Assembly (NCBI RefSeq): GCF_002811955.1
Contig: NZ_NPEF01000055.1
Coordinates: 1 to 20,059 of the forward strand
Source of the DNA: Leptospira ellisii
GTDB lineage: Bacteria > Spirochaetota > Leptospiria > Leptospirales > Leptospiraceae
DNA length: 20,059 nt
Reading direction: 5' to 3'
The notes under the pieces are model-generated. The model saw only the letters and a program-made list of their open reading frames with translations. It was not told the DNA's origin and searched no databases. The position numbers and the translations under genes are program-made. Shown one piece after another: positions 9,245-18,433 of the stretch (position 1 is its first letter; each line of letters begins with the position of its first letter).

Positions 9245-9288
9245 AAAATCCCGAGACGTAGCCCGATTTGGACATATCTCGGGATTTT
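9245..9288 (-). terminator. Strong intrinsic terminator after the second sulfate-binding gene
   Basis: AAAATCCCGAGA (9245-9256) and TCTCGGGATTTT (9277-9288) are perfect 12-base reverse complements with a 20-base loop. On the minus strand the stem lies 10 bases past the stop codon at 9298 and its 3' arm ends in TTTT (then CTTTG). The symmetry allows function in both directions. It divides the sulfate region into a porin/binding-protein unit and an sbp-cysTWA-pdxH unit. Confidence 0.8.
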
Positions 9289-9297
9289 GCTCTCAGC

Positions 9298-10302
9298 TTA
9301 TTTTACATACAATTGGTCGAAAGACGCTCCATCCGCAAAATGATCTTTCTGCGCCTTATGCCATCCTCCGAAGTGGGAGTCGACCGTGATCAATTCCAGT
9401 TTCGGAAATTTGGATTCGTATTTTTTGAGAATCGCCTGGTTTCTCGGACGATATCCGTGTTTGGCGATGATCTCTTGAGCCGCTTCCGAATAAAGCGACT
9501 TCAAATACGCTTTAGAAGTTTCTAATGTTCCGTGTTTTTCCGCGTTTTTTTCCACGATCGCAACCGGAGGCTCGGCCAGGATGCTGAGCGAGGGGAAAAC
9601 CACCTCGTATTTATCCTTTCCGAATTCCTCCAGGATAAGGAAGGATTCGTTTTCCCAGGCAATGAGCACGTCGCCGATTCCGTTCTGCGCGAAGGTGTTG
9701 CTCGATCCTCTCGCTCCCGAATCCAGAACCGGCACGTTCTTGAACAAGGTCTTGATGAAGTCGTGGATTTTCGAAACGTCGTTGTTGAATTTTTTCGCGG
9801 CAAACGCCCATGCGGCGAGATAATTCCATCTCGCTCCTCCGCTCGTTTTCGGGTTCGGAGTGATCACGCTTACCTTGGGGCGCACCAAGTCGTCCCAGTC
9901 CTTTATTTTTTTTGGATTTCCTTTGCGGACCACGAATACGATCGTAGAAGTATAAGGCGTGCTGTTGTTCGGAAGACTTTTGAGCCAGTCTCTCGCGATC
10001 AATCCTTTAGACGCGATGATGTCGACGTCGTATGCGAGCGCCAGGGTCACGATGTCCGCCTCCAAACCGTCGATCACGGAGCGGGCCTGTTTTCCTGATC
10101 CCCCATGCGATTGATTGACGCGAACGTCGTCTCCCGTTTTCGACTTCCAGTATCCTGCGAAAAGTTTGTTATACTCCGCGTATAATTCCCTCGTTGGGTC
10201 GTAGGAAACGTTGAGCAGTGTCACGTCCTTCGCCGAAACGGAAAACGTTAAGACGGAGAACAGGAGCACGGTTATGACCGATCTGATTTTGTCTGTTTTC
10301 AT
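9298..10302 (-). CDS. Second periplasmic sulfate-binding protein (paralog)
   Basis: The 334 residues have a clean signal peptide (cleavage likely after VSA, residues 22-24), and the mature protein begins [17 protein letters not shown]. All sulfate-binding blocks seen in the downstream paralog are present: [80 protein letters not shown] and YRPRNQ. It differs from the paralog mainly in surface stretches and length. It starts 32 bases after the porin stop, with AGG about 8 bases before the ATG, and ends just before a strong terminator, so it sits with the porin and not with the ABC genes. It probably shares CysTWA with its paralog. It might be tuned to another affinity or to thiosulfate. Confidence 0.94.
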   Translation of the reverse strand: MKTDKIRSVITVLLFSVLTFSVSAKDVTLLNVSYDPTRELYAEYNKLFAGYWKSKTGDDVRVNQSHGGSGKQARSVIDGLEADIVTLALAYDVDIIASKGLIARDWLKSLPNNSTPYTSTIVFVVRKGNPKKIKDWDDLVRPKVSVITPNPKTSGGARWNYLAAWAFAAKKFNNDVSKIHDFIKTLFKNVPVLDSGARGSSNTFAQNGIGDVLIAWENESFLILEEFGKDKYEVVFPSLSILAEPPVAIVEKNAEKHGTLETSKAYLKSLYSEAAQEIIAKHGYRPRNQAILKKYESKFPKLELITVDSHFGGWHKAQKDHFADGASFDQLYVK

Positions 10303-10336
10303 AAAATGTACCTAACTTCTAAATTATATTGATATC
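10303..10336 (-). promoter_or_regulatory. Possible internal promoter before the second sulfate-binding gene
   Basis: The 32-base gap between the porin stop and this gene contains a perfect TATAAT on the minus strand (10328-10323), 20 bases before the ATG. The best -35 at 17 bases is weak (TTCAAT). It overlaps TATTGATAT (plus strand, 10327-10335), a one-base-shorter form of the element found before the porin and the other sbp gene. Co-transcription with the porin remains equally possible. Confidence 0.4.
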
Positions 10337-12179
10337 ACATCGCGAATTGAACGAACAGAAAAAAACTGTAGGCCTTGTTGTCCAAAGTATATCTGTCGTT
10401 CGGGTTCGCGGCCCAAGGGTTTACGCGCGCGTTTCGGACGGAATCTCCTGCGAGAAGATAAGAACCGCCGGTCCAGATGGAGACGTAGTCCTTTAGATAA
10501 TACTGATATACGAAATCGAATTCGTAGAACAGACGTTTGCCCCCCCTTTCTCCGCGTTTATATCCTCCATAGGCGGCTCCGCTGACGTTTTCCGTCGTCA
10601 AACCGGTGTTAGCCGTTCCTCCGGAGGAATACCAGGCGTCGTTTTCCGAGGCTTTTTGCACGTCGTATGCCACGAAGATGAATCTTCCGTATCTTTCGGT
10701 GTTGTACATCAGGTGGATGGATTTCGATTTCGTGTTGGACCAGAAGGTCGCGTTTGCCAAGCCGTTGCCGGAATCGAAGTAGGGGAATCCTCCCGATCTC
10801 GTCGCGAATGACGCGTCGTAGGTGGCCACCTTGTTGTCCGTTCTGTTGGGATCTCCCGATCCGAAGGAATACTGGATTCCCACGCGGAATCTGTCGAAGA
10901 ACGTATATCCGGTCTGCGCTATGAAAAATCGCGCGTCGTATTCCACGTTTTCGGTGTAGATCCGCTGGCCGGTCGGTTTTCCGTTTACGGTTTGCTGAAG
11001 CGTATCCCAACCCGCGTTGACCCTTTGTCCGTTGCGTCCGAACTGCCAGGAAGCCTCCAAAGTCCAGTCCCAGGATTTGGTTTTCGGCAAACGGTTGTTA
11101 TCCGTTCTGTTGGAGAGTCTGAATCCGACCGTATTCAGATCGTCCCTTTGTCTAGTCCGATCCTCGCTCGTTTTCGGATTCGGTCCTTGTTCCCATTTTC
11201 TGTCCACGTTGAAGTAGTAGAGATCGATCAGAAAATCCTCGAACTTTAGAGTATTATATAATCCTGATAGATATGTGTCGTTTACCGTTCCTCGTTTCAC
11301 TCCGTTCGCGGTGTTGTTTCCGCTTCCCGCGTTGCTGTCCTCAGCGATGATCGAAGTGAACGCCTCCGAATTGAAGTGTTTGGACGTGTATTTCAAACGT
11401 GCACCGTCGAAGGAGTTTCCGGTCTGACCGTCGTTTCTTCCCCCTACGTATCGGTTGTCTCCGAAACCGAAGATCTGTCTCCCGAGGTAGAATTCGAAAC
11501 CGTCCGCGAAATTCTTGAGTTGGACGAAACCTTCCCGCAGATCCGTGTTGTTTTTGATGCTATAGGAATTGTTCGCCGTCGGCGCGGAATTGAGTTCCAC
11601 TCCCGCGGAGTTGGAAAGTCCCAGATAACCGAGTTGTCCGTCCTTTCTGGATTGTTCCCCTCCGAACACTCGAACGTCCTGAATCGTAACTTTGGCGGCC
11701 ACGTAAGGATTGGGATCGATGATGAAGGAAACCTGCGAGTTCTGAGTCGCGAAGTTGCGATCGTCCTGGGTGCGTTTGTCGAAATCGGCGTTGTGGCTGT
11801 AATCGAATCGGGGGCGAAGTTGGAATCCCACGCGAAAGATATCTCCGAGCCAGAGACGTTCCACTTTCCGCACCGCGTCCTGATGATCAGGTGCGAGAAG
11901 CATGGGTTTCATAAATTCACCCGGAAGTTTTCCCTTATACGGACTTTTATAAGGTTCCTCTTTCGCCAGTTCCTGTTGTATCTCCGGAATCCCTTTTCCG
12001 TCGTTGGGTTGTTCCTCGTATTTAACGTCCGAAGGCGGATCCAAGTTGATGATGGGACTTTCTTTTTTGGAGGTTTCGTTTCTCGTTTTGTCTTTTTTTA
12101 CGTCTTGGGAAAACAAGCCGAATGAAATCGAACAAAGGAGAATCCCTCCCCAGATAATTTTCGTCATGGTGTTTTTCAT
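10335..12179 (-). CDS. Outer-membrane beta-barrel porin, alginate-export (AlgE-like) family
   Basis: This 614-residue protein starts with a signal peptide (cleavage likely after GLFS, before QDVKK) and a charged, Pro-rich periplasmic stretch to about residue 105. A long barrel follows, with alternating aromatic/polar strands. Typical of the alginate-export type are [44 protein letters not shown] (core [10 protein letters not shown]), [29 protein letters not shown] and a last strand [14 protein letters not shown] 12179 has a near-perfect AAAGGAGG site 6 bases upstream. Real alginate export is unlikely here since no alginate genes are present. The neighbours suggest a channel for sulfate or organosulfur anions, which is inference. 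It is divergent from the phosphatase gene. Confidence 0.85.
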   Translation of the reverse strand: MKNTMTKIIWGGILLCSISFGLFSQDVKKDKTRNETSKKESPIINLDPPSDVKYEEQPNDGKGIPEIQQELAKEEPYKSPYKGKLPGEFMKPMLLAPDHQDAVRKVERLWLGDIFRVGFQLRPRFDYSHNADFDKRTQDDRNFATQNSQVSFIIDPNPYVAAKVTIQDVRVFGGEQSRKDGQLGYLGLSNSAGVELNSAPTANNSYSIKNNTDLREGFVQLKNFADGFEFYLGRQIFGFGDNRYVGGRNDGQTGNSFDGARLKYTSKHFNSEAFTSIIAEDSNAGSGNNTANGVKRGTVNDTYLSGLYNTLKFEDFLIDLYYFNVDRKWEQGPNPKTSEDRTRQRDDLNTVGFRLSNRTDNNRLPKTKSWDWTLEASWQFGRNGQRVNAGWDTLQQTVNGKPTGQRIYTENVEYDARFFIAQTGYTFFDRFRVGIQYSFGSGDPNRTDNKVATYDASFATRSGGFPYFDSGNGLANATFWSNTKSKSIHLMYNTERYGRFIFVAYDVQKASENDAWYSSGGTANTGLTTENVSGAAYGGYKRGERGGKRLFYEFDFVYQYYLKDYVSIWTGGSYLLAGDSVRNARVNPWAANPNDRYTLDNKAYSFFLFVQFAM

Positions 12180-12465
12180 TCAATTCCTCCTTTTGAGAAA
12201 TTTTTAACCAGGGAGACGGAGGTTCGCACTATAGTCAACAAGAAATTCGTTATATTGGATATTCATTCAAAATTAAAGACAAAAATCCGGTTTTTTAAGG
12301 CTTATTTCCGGGAAAAAAGAGAAGTTTCCGGAACCGAATTCGATTTTAAAGGGTAAAAACGAAAAAGAATTTGAATGCGTAAACTCGATCCTGCATCCTC
12401 TTCCTTCTATGTTTGGAAAGAATCCGGGCGCGGAATCGGACCGCATCCGAGCGAACAAGGACGGG
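12180..12465. promoter_or_regulatory. Divergent intergenic region between porin and phosphatase genes
   Basis: These 286 bases hold the promoters of two divergent genes. For the porin (minus strand) there is a -10-like TATAAC at 12254-12249, about 70 bases before the ATG. It overlaps TATTGGATAT (plus strand, 12253-12262), which matches 9 of 10 bases of the half-site before sbp. The strong Shine-Dalgarno site AAAGGAGG lies at about 12186-12193. On the phosphatase side I see only AT-rich DNA and no clear promoter. Confidence 0.45.
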
Positions 12466-14505
12466 ATGTGTCGAAGACTTTCGTATCCCTTAGTAGTTTT
12501 ATATATTCTAATTTTCTTATATTCTTGCTCCGAAAACCCGGCTCCGATCGCCGAGTCAGGGGTTTTGGACGCGTCTTCGTGGAATTTCGACAAGGGCGGT
12601 CTCGTTTTGCGCGGCGAATGGACCTTTTACTGGCGGCGTTGGAAATATTTTTCCGAACACAACGCCGCGGAGAACGAACGCGGGGTTTCGGAGATCGTCT
12701 ACGTCCCTTCCACTTGGAACGGGGATTCCAGGAGCGGAAAAGGGTTCGGAAGTTACGTTCTGGAGGTGAAACTTCCGGAGGTTTCGCGTCCTTTGGGGTT
12801 GATCCTTCCCGATCAGAGTTCCGCGTACGAACTGTTTTTGGACGATAAACTCGCCTACGTTTCCGGAAGGATCGCCCGGAACAAGGACGGAGGCGTCGCG
12901 GATGTGGAGGAGGGAATCCGTCCCCGGGTGCTGGAATTCAGACCTTCCGGGAAAAACCTCAAAATCGTATTACAAATCGCGAATGAAGATCTCAGGCTCG
13001 GAGGATTTTGGTCCCCGATCCTTCTGGGAGAAGCGCAGTCGGTACGGGATCATTGGAACCGTTCCCTGCGTTCCGACGCTTTTCTGGCCGGGGGACTTTT
13101 CGTAATGTCGTTTCTTCATCTGGTCTTTTATCTCATGAGGAAAAAGGAGACCCATTCGCTTTATTTCGGCCTTTTTTGCCTTCTGATGGGGATCCGCTGC
13201 GTTATAGCGGGAAACCGCTTGGTTCTCGAATACGCGGAAATATTCAATTATGAGAATATTCTTAGAACTGAATATCTTACTTTTTATCTTTCGGTTCCGG
13301 TTTTTCTGAACTACGTGCTTTCCCTGTATCCTAGGGATCTGAAACGGGTGTTCGTCGACGTGCTTTGGTGGATTTCCCTGGTCGCTTCGGGGGTGGTTAT
13401 TTTTTTTCCGATGAGGATCTTTACGCATACCATCCCTTTGTATTATCTGAACGCGTTCGTGGCGGGAAGTCTGGGGTTGATCACTCTGATCCGAGCGGCG
13501 CACAACAAAAGGGAAGGATCCAGGATTCTTCTAGTCGGTTTCGTGTTCATCTATTTGGCGATGATCAACGATCTTCTCTACGTAAATTATTTCGTCGAAA
13601 CGGGTTATTATTCGTCGATCGGAACCTTCGTATTTCTGGCGGCACAGTCCGTTTCCCTGTCCGTAAGGAATTCCAAAAACATGCAGAGACTTTTGGAACT
13701 CTCCAGAAATTTGGAGAGGATGGTGGAGGAACGGACACTACGTTTGAAAAACGCGTTACGCTCCATCGAAGAGGATCTCACCATCGCAGGAAAACTGCAG
13801 ATCGATTTTTTGGAACTGCCCGAAAAGGTTTTTCTCCAAAGGAACCGGATCAAAATACGCACGGTATATCGTCCGATTTCGCAGGTCGGCGGGGACTTTT
13901 ACGTGGTCCGTCGCATCGGACCGGAAAAGATGCGGATATTTTTGGCGGACGCGATCGGACACGGGGTTCAGGCTGCCCTCGTGACGATGGTGATCCAAAG
14001 CGAATACGATTCCATCTTCGACCCGGAACTTTCTCCGGGCGATCTTCTCACCGCTTTGTCCGAACGCTTCTCCGCGCGGGTGGGAGATATGAGTCCTTTT
14101 TTTTCCGGTATGATCGCCGATTTGGATCTTAAGGAGAATCGAATCCGAATCTCGAACGCGGGTAGTCCCCCTTGTATTCTGTTTCAAAACGGCGAGGCCA
14201 AGACCGTACAAAGGATCGGACCATACGCGGGTATGATTCCGAATCATCGATACGAGGAAACGATCGAAACCCTTTCCTCCGAATTTCGATTGTTCTTATT
14301 CACGGACGGTTTGCCGGATCGATTCATTTTTTCGGAAGGGGAATACGAAAATTTTTCCATCGAACGAACGATTAAAAATCAATCGAAGGAAAGTTTGGAA
14401 ACGATCTGCGGAAATCTGACGGAGTTGGCCGATTCGTTGGGGTTGCCGGATTTTAAAAAGGACGACATCACTTTGCTCGGAATCGAACGATCAAATTCCG
14501 GATGA
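12466..14505 (+). CDS. Membrane-bound PP2C/SpoIIE serine phosphatase with 7TMR-DISM sensor
   Basis: A predicted signalling receptor that would dephosphorylate a serine or threonine on a partner, as RsbU does on anti-anti-sigma factors. From ATG 12466 (679 residues) it shows: a signal peptide with lipobox-like LYS-C21; an extracytoplasmic beta-sandwich of the DISMED2 type (about 35-195; LRGEWTFYWRRW, YVPSTWNG, FGSYVLEVKLP); seven membrane helices (about 203-400); a coiled coil (402-450); and a SpoIIE domain (about 460-675). Metal-binding acids are D477 (GGDFY), D495 (LADAIGHG), D614 (FTDGL) and D666 or D667 (KDDITLL). NAGHPP of most relatives is NAGSPP here. ATG 12409 is in frame but lacks a ribosome site, while 12466 follows AAGGA. 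No anti-sigma or STAS gene is adjacent. Confidence 0.88.
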   Translation: MCRRLSYPLVVLYILIFLYSCSENPAPIAESGVLDASSWNFDKGGLVLRGEWTFYWRRWKYFSEHNAAENERGVSEIVYVPSTWNGDSRSGKGFGSYVLEVKLPEVSRPLGLILPDQSSAYELFLDDKLAYVSGRIARNKDGGVADVEEGIRPRVLEFRPSGKNLKIVLQIANEDLRLGGFWSPILLGEAQSVRDHWNRSLRSDAFLAGGLFVMSFLHLVFYLMRKKETHSLYFGLFCLLMGIRCVIAGNRLVLEYAEIFNYENILRTEYLTFYLSVPVFLNYVLSLYPRDLKRVFVDVLWWISLVASGVVIFFPMRIFTHTIPLYYLNAFVAGSLGLITLIRAAHNKREGSRILLVGFVFIYLAMINDLLYVNYFVETGYYSSIGTFVFLAAQSVSLSVRNSKNMQRLLELSRNLERMVEERTLRLKNALRSIEEDLTIAGKLQIDFLELPEKVFLQRNRIKIRTVYRPISQVGGDFYVVRRIGPEKMRIFLADAIGHGVQAALVTMVIQSEYDSIFDPELSPGDLLTALSERFSARVGDMSPFFSGMIADLDLKENRIRISNAGSPPCILFQNGEAKTVQRIGPYAGMIPNHRYEETIETLSSEFRLFLFTDGLPDRFIFSEGEYENFSIERTIKNQSKESLETICGNLTELADSLGLPDFKKDDITLLGIERSNSG

Positions 14506-14626
14506 TTCCAGGTTTTTGGATTTATGGAAAAGGCGCTTCCAAAACCATGACAATCGAAGCCGAAGAGAACGGAAGTTCCCGAATCGATTTCGGTTTTTAT
14601 ATTCGGAAGAGTTCAAGGAGTCGTGT
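14506..14626 (+). other. Spacer between phosphatase and small-protein genes
   Basis: These 121 bases contain no stem-loop with a T-run and no recognisable coding frame. The in-frame extension of the downstream small protein back to 14516 has no ribosome site and an unconserved, arginine-rich composition, so I treat it as untranslated. Lack of a terminator leaves co-transcription with the phosphatase possible. Confidence 0.4.
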
Positions 14627-14761
14627 ATGGCTTACAAACTGGACGGAGCAAAATTCCCCACCTTAGAAGAATTGATCGCGGCCTTATATCCGTTGTATGC
14701 GGATCGGATGTCGGAAGCGGAGTTCAAAAAATACGTACAGGAAAACGCGAAGGAAGAATAG
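14627..14761 (+). CDS. 44-residue conserved-looking small protein of unknown function
   Basis: AAGGAG (14615-14620) lies 6 bases before this ATG, which makes it the best ribosome site in the neighbourhood and decides the start. The product is short and well composed: MAYKLDGAKFPTLEELIAAL, then YPLYADRMSEAEFKKYVQENAK. A short strand and turn appear to be followed by two amphipathic helices, separated by a DRMSEAEF turn that looks like an N-cap. There is no signal peptide, membrane helix or cysteine, so it is probably cytoplasmic. It lies between the phosphatase and the large membrane protein on the same strand. I do not recognise a family. It could be a small partner or regulator of a neighbour, but nothing in the sequence proves that. 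Confidence 0.7.
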   Translation: MAYKLDGAKFPTLEELIAALYPLYADRMSEAEFKKYVQENAKEE

Positions 14762-14846
14762 AATTTTTCGCCGAATCCCCGGAAAGCGCGATTCGCCTGA
14801 TTCGTTTTGCTTGTCAGAAAATCGGCTTTCCTGAAACTATCATCCC

Positions 14847-17225
14847 ATGCAAATCTTTCGGAGGAAATGGAAAATTCCTCATGCCGCGAGAAAACCTCTT
14901 GTATTCTTTCTCGTATTCCTGTTTCTTACGATAGAATTCCGCTTTTTGATTTCGGATCGGGTTCCCGATTCGGTCTCCTTACAGAATCAATTCCTGATCG
15001 CACAGGATTATCAGACCCTGTTTCGGAATTTTCTTTCCTCCGGTTACGATCGTTTTATGCAGGGAGGAAGTCCCACGTTCTACTTTCAATCCCCGTTTTT
15101 CTTTTTTCTCGTTTCCTTTTTCCATACGTTTTTTCTTTTTTTTCTTCCGCTGGAAGTTTCGTTTAATTTCGGAATTCTTCTGACCCTGTTCCTATTCTCC
15201 TACGCGTTTTTGAAGCTCGGATTTTATATACTCACCGAATCCAACCTCAGTCCGGGGAACGCGCTCCTCGTTTTGACGGGATTGTTGTTTTACTTTTTAT
15301 ATCCGGGAGATCGAACCGTCGGCGCCGGAATCGTGGGCGTGTTTCAGAACTCGGTCTCCTTCAGTCTGGGTTTGGGGTTTTCGATTCTCGCCTTGTATTA
15401 TCTGGAGAAGTTCCGTCATACGGGAAAGATGTCCTCGTTCGCGAAAAATCTGACCGCCGGGGCTCTCGTGTTTTATTCTCATTACGAGATGTCCCTGTTC
15501 TACGTGATTTCGCTGGGGGTTTATTTCCTGTTTTATAAGGACGAATTTTCGATTTCCGAAATTCTTCTGATCTTCTTTCTTCCTTTCGTATTCGCGTTGC
15601 CCGTTTTGTGGAATTATTTCGCGTATATCCCGTTTCAGCAGAACCCGCCCGTGTCCTTCCCGGTGAACGGCCTCTTATCGTTGTTAGGCGAAGAATTCTC
15701 GGATTCCATCTCCAAACCCGAAACGCTTCTGCACGCGGTAAAGTCCGTATTTTGGGAGCAGTATTGGATCCACCTTTTGTTTCCCGTGCTTTTCGTCGTG
15801 GGGATCCGTCTTCTGTTCATACGAAAACTTCTGCCTCCGATTTCCAGATTTCTGATCTTCGGAACGCTTCTGTTTTACTGGATGGCCACTGATTCCTCCT
15901 TGGCGATGATCTTTCCCTGGCTGCACGTTAAGTGGTATACCGCCCTGAACGTCTCCCTCGTTTTTCTAACGTTTTCCGCGCTCGTAACCGCGCGTTTTTT
16001 TCTGAAGAACCTTCCCCCCGGAAGATGGAAACTGTTCGCGGGGTTGATCCTGTTTTTGCTCGGCACTTTCCGTTTTATCATCACGATTCCTGGATCCTCG
16101 TCGGGAATGGAGGACATATCGCAAAACCCCTCCGAGGTCTGGAAACAGCGGGAGGAATGGAACCGGATATTTTCGAAAACCCCCGACGGCGTGTTGATCG
16201 CCTCGGAGGACGTTTCCGGAAAGTCGGACGCGGATTCGAGGTGGATTTCCGTGCTGATCCGCAAGACATATCATAGAAATTTAATATTACAGAATCGTTT
16301 TGAAACTGCGCCGCCTGCGTCCCCCGAGGAGATCGTGAATCTGTTTCCTTCCCAGGGACCGAAACAACCTCCGCAGAAAAATCGGACCTCCGAAACGCAC
16401 CGGGCGTATGAAAAGGAGAATCTGGCGCGTTTATTCCATCGCCTCTTGCGGGACCGCGGCGTTTCCTACGTCGTCTTTCGTTCCGAGGCGCTGCATCGTA
16501 TAGCCGCCGCCTCTCCCGAATCCTTTGAGGAAACGGAAAAACGCGGAGAGTGGACATTATGGAAATTGAATGTGACTCGCCCCGCCGTGGAAGTTTTGTC
16601 CCAAAAACCGGCGGCTCTTTTGCCGAGCGCCGGGTCCGAAGCTGGGAGGGTTTCCATGGAGGAATTGTCCGAATTTCTTCTCGTAACCGATATGGAAGAC
16701 GCGATCCTGCAAAACACGATCAATCCTATCCCGGTCACTCGGGAGGAATACGAGGCGGATCGGGATTCCTTCTCCGGCGCCGTTACGATCGAAGAACGGG
16801 GTTCGATTTTTTTCCGGGAAGAGGAAGAAAAAAAGAAGGGGCCTAAATCGAAGGTCTTCGCGGCGGTGAAAGCCTTCGATCTGTCCGATAGGAAAGAAAA
16901 CCGAACGATTTATCCGTATCTCTGGGACAATTCCCGGATCGTTTGGAGTTCTCCGCTTCCTGCGGAAAAAGTCTCCGAAACGGACGGAGGTAAGGTCTGT
17001 TCTCCGACCGTGATACGATCCGGATTTTTTCCGCTTTGGAAATCCGTTTTCGGAGAGACGGTTCACCGGACGTTGGAGGGGCAATCTTATTTCTGTTCGC
17101 GTTCCCGCGATAATACATTCGTATTTTATGATATTCGATCCTATTTCGTCACCCTGATCCAATTTTTGCTTCCGATGCTTTTTTTGGGAGCGACGTTTTT
17201 GAATCGAAGGAAATCTCAAAACTGA
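14847..17225 (+). CDS. Large polytopic membrane protein, YfhO / PTPS-related membrane type
   Basis: This 792-residue protein has an N-terminal membrane half with about ten to twelve helices (residues 17-415). A soluble, probably extracytoplasmic domain follows (about 416-765), then one last helix (768-786) and a basic tail. Features that recall YfhO or the 6-pyruvoyl-tetrahydropterin-synthase-related membrane family (GT-C-like) are the loop [16 protein letters not shown] (73-88) after the first helix and, late in the protein, [13 protein letters not shown] (724-736), like the SxFPGWxAxVDG block of those families. This assignment is tentative, and the family is linked to polyprenyl-sugar transfer only by analogy. 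ATG 14847 has no ribosome site, and no better in-frame start is seen. Its stop overlaps the next start (TGATG), so the two are coupled. Confidence 0.75.
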   Translation: MQIFRRKWKIPHAARKPLVFFLVFLFLTIEFRFLISDRVPDSVSLQNQFLIAQDYQTLFRNFLSSGYDRFMQGGSPTFYFQSPFFFFLVSFFHTFFLFFLPLEVSFNFGILLTLFLFSYAFLKLGFYILTESNLSPGNALLVLTGLLFYFLYPGDRTVGAGIVGVFQNSVSFSLGLGFSILALYYLEKFRHTGKMSSFAKNLTAGALVFYSHYEMSLFYVISLGVYFLFYKDEFSISEILLIFFLPFVFALPVLWNYFAYIPFQQNPPVSFPVNGLLSLLGEEFSDSISKPETLLHAVKSVFWEQYWIHLLFPVLFVVGIRLLFIRKLLPPISRFLIFGTLLFYWMATDSSLAMIFPWLHVKWYTALNVSLVFLTFSALVTARFFLKNLPPGRWKLFAGLILFLLGTFRFIITIPGSSSGMEDISQNPSEVWKQREEWNRIFSKTPDGVLIASEDVSGKSDADSRWISVLIRKTYHRNLILQNRFETAPPASPEEIVNLFPSQGPKQPPQKNRTSETHRAYEKENLARLFHRLLRDRGVSYVVFRSEALHRIAAASPESFEETEKRGEWTLWKLNVTRPAVEVLSQKPAALLPSAGSEAGRVSMEELSEFLLVTDMEDAILQNTINPIPVTREEYEADRDSFSGAVTIEERGSIFFREEEEKKKGPKSKVFAAVKAFDLSDRKENRTIYPYLWDNSRIVWSSPLPAEKVSETDGGKVCSPTVIRSGFFPLWKSVFGETVHRTLEGQSYFCSRSRDNTFVFYDIRSYFVTLIQFLLPMLFLGATFLNRRKSQN

Positions 17226-18370
17226 TGTCCGTTTCCTCTTCGGGTTCCGAAAAAACCCCGTATAGGAGAAGACAACTTTTATCCCACCTTCTTCTGGTCC
17301 TTTTCGGGAGCGGAATCGCGCTCCTTTCGTTTTGGGGATCCGAATCTTTCTGGTCCAAAATTCTGCTTTCGGCTCTGGAAGGCGGATTGATCGGAGGTCT
17401 TTGCGATTGGTTCGCCGTTTGGAAAACGTACAAAGCCATCGAAGAGGACAGCGCGAAGCTGGCGTCGGAGATAGGAAACTGGGTGGCGGGGGATCTGTTG
17501 CATCACGAAGTGATCCGGTCCAGGATCCGATCCGTGTTGGAGGATTCGAACACGAGGGAGGACGTTCATCGCGTCTTATCCGAAACGTTCGGAAACGAGG
17601 CGAAGACGAGGGAGGTGCTTTTCGACCTTTTCGAAAAGGTGGAAGAAGACATCATCGATTACATCGTTCATTACGAATTCTCAGGCACCGACGTAGCGCT
17701 TCTCAAAGAGCTGAACCGCCAGAAGGAAATCATGGATACGATCAAACTATTGATCGGAGAATCCATGATCCGAGTGGCGGACACGGAGGAGTTCCGTTCC
17801 CTTCTCCAGGAAATATTAGGAAAAATGAATTTAGTCGCGCAGGTCGTGTTGAATCTGGTCGTCGATTTCCCGAAAAAACTCAAGGAATACGGGAACCACG
17901 TCAAACAGGGATTGGAGATCGAATCGAAGGACGAGAAGACGATCGAAAAGTTGGTCAATCTGATGGCGGCCTCCACCGAAACGTACATTTCCTCCTGGAA
18001 CGAACTTCCCCTGGAACAAAGGGATAAGGCGGTCCGTTCTCTGACGGGTTTTTTGAAGGAGCAGGCGAGTCGTCTTTTGGTCGCTCTGATTCAGACTCAT
18101 CTGAAGGAGATCGGAGAGATATCCACTCTGCAGGAATACGCTCCCCTTCGTTCCGTTTTGGAGTTCGTGGAAAAACGGATCGACGAAGGAGTCTCCGGTT
18201 ATATAGGAAAACAGATCACTGCGCGTCTGCAAAGTCTGGATCCGAAAGACCTCAGAAAGAATCTGGAATGGAAAACGAGGAACGTTTTGGAAACGATCCG
18301 CATCAACGGAAGCGTTCTCGGTTTTTTTCTGGGATTCGTAGCGGGATGGATCCGTTTTTTATTTCTCTAA
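17225..18370 (+). CDS. DUF445 family membrane protein
   Basis: The 381 residues match the DUF445 (YheB/YjiN-like) family, whose role is unknown. Two N-terminal hydrophobic helices (about 20-38 and 45-63) contain the signature [19 protein letters not shown] long helical, charged middle (about 75-350) follows, rich in Glu and Lys and likely coiled coil. The conserved end is [20 protein letters not shown] followed by FFLGFVAGW, a C-terminal membrane helix. Both ends are membrane-anchored, so the middle forms a helical loop on one side. The ATG (17225-17227) shares its first base with the stop of the preceding membrane gene, which implies translational coupling. The pair may act together at the envelope. 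That is inference from spacing. Confidence 0.9.
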   Translation: MSVSSSGSEKTPYRRRQLLSHLLLVLFGSGIALLSFWGSESFWSKILLSALEGGLIGGLCDWFAVWKTYKAIEEDSAKLASEIGNWVAGDLLHHEVIRSRIRSVLEDSNTREDVHRVLSETFGNEAKTREVLFDLFEKVEEDIIDYIVHYEFSGTDVALLKELNRQKEIMDTIKLLIGESMIRVADTEEFRSLLQEILGKMNLVAQVVLNLVVDFPKKLKEYGNHVKQGLEIESKDEKTIEKLVNLMAASTETYISSWNELPLEQRDKAVRSLTGFLKEQASRLLVALIQTHLKEIGEISTLQEYAPLRSVLEFVEKRIDEGVSGYIGKQITARLQSLDPKDLRKNLEWKTRNVLETIRINGSVLGFFLGFVAGWIRFLFL

Positions 18371-18433
18371 ATTCATATTCCGAAAAATGAATCCATATTT
18401 CTCCTCGGATCCGTCTAATCTGCAAGGAGAATC
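18371..18433 (+). promoter_or_regulatory. Short AT-rich spacer before the pirin gene
   Basis: ATTCAT (18371-18376) and ATGAAT (18387-18392) make a weak 6-bp stem with a 10-base loop and no T-run, so it is not a convincing terminator. AAGGAG at 18424-18429 is the ribosome site for the pirin gene, 4 bases before its ATG. A separate promoter for pirin cannot be pinned down. Confidence 0.3.

Noticed and set aside
9532..10098. 188-codon plus-strand frame opposite the second sulfate-binding gene
   Set aside because: It is a shadow of a strongly conserved gene and has no ribosome site or recognisable motif.
11376..12125. 249-codon plus-strand frame inside the porin gene
   Set aside because: It is antisense to a clear porin with signal peptide and ribosome site, and the translation shows no domain.
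12409..12465. Longer N-terminus of the phosphatase starting at ATG 12409
   Set aside because: There is no ribosome site before 12409, and the 19 extra residues are charged and would displace the signal peptide from the N-terminus.
13365..14132. 255-codon plus-strand frame overlapping the phosphatase gene
   Set aside because: The overlapping frame encodes all SpoIIE motifs, while this one is low-complexity and rich in Arg, Gly and Ser.
14770..14805. CGAATC/GATTCG stem after the small-protein gene as a terminator
   Set aside because: It has only 6 perfect base pairs with a 13-base loop and no adjacent T-run, so chance is likely.
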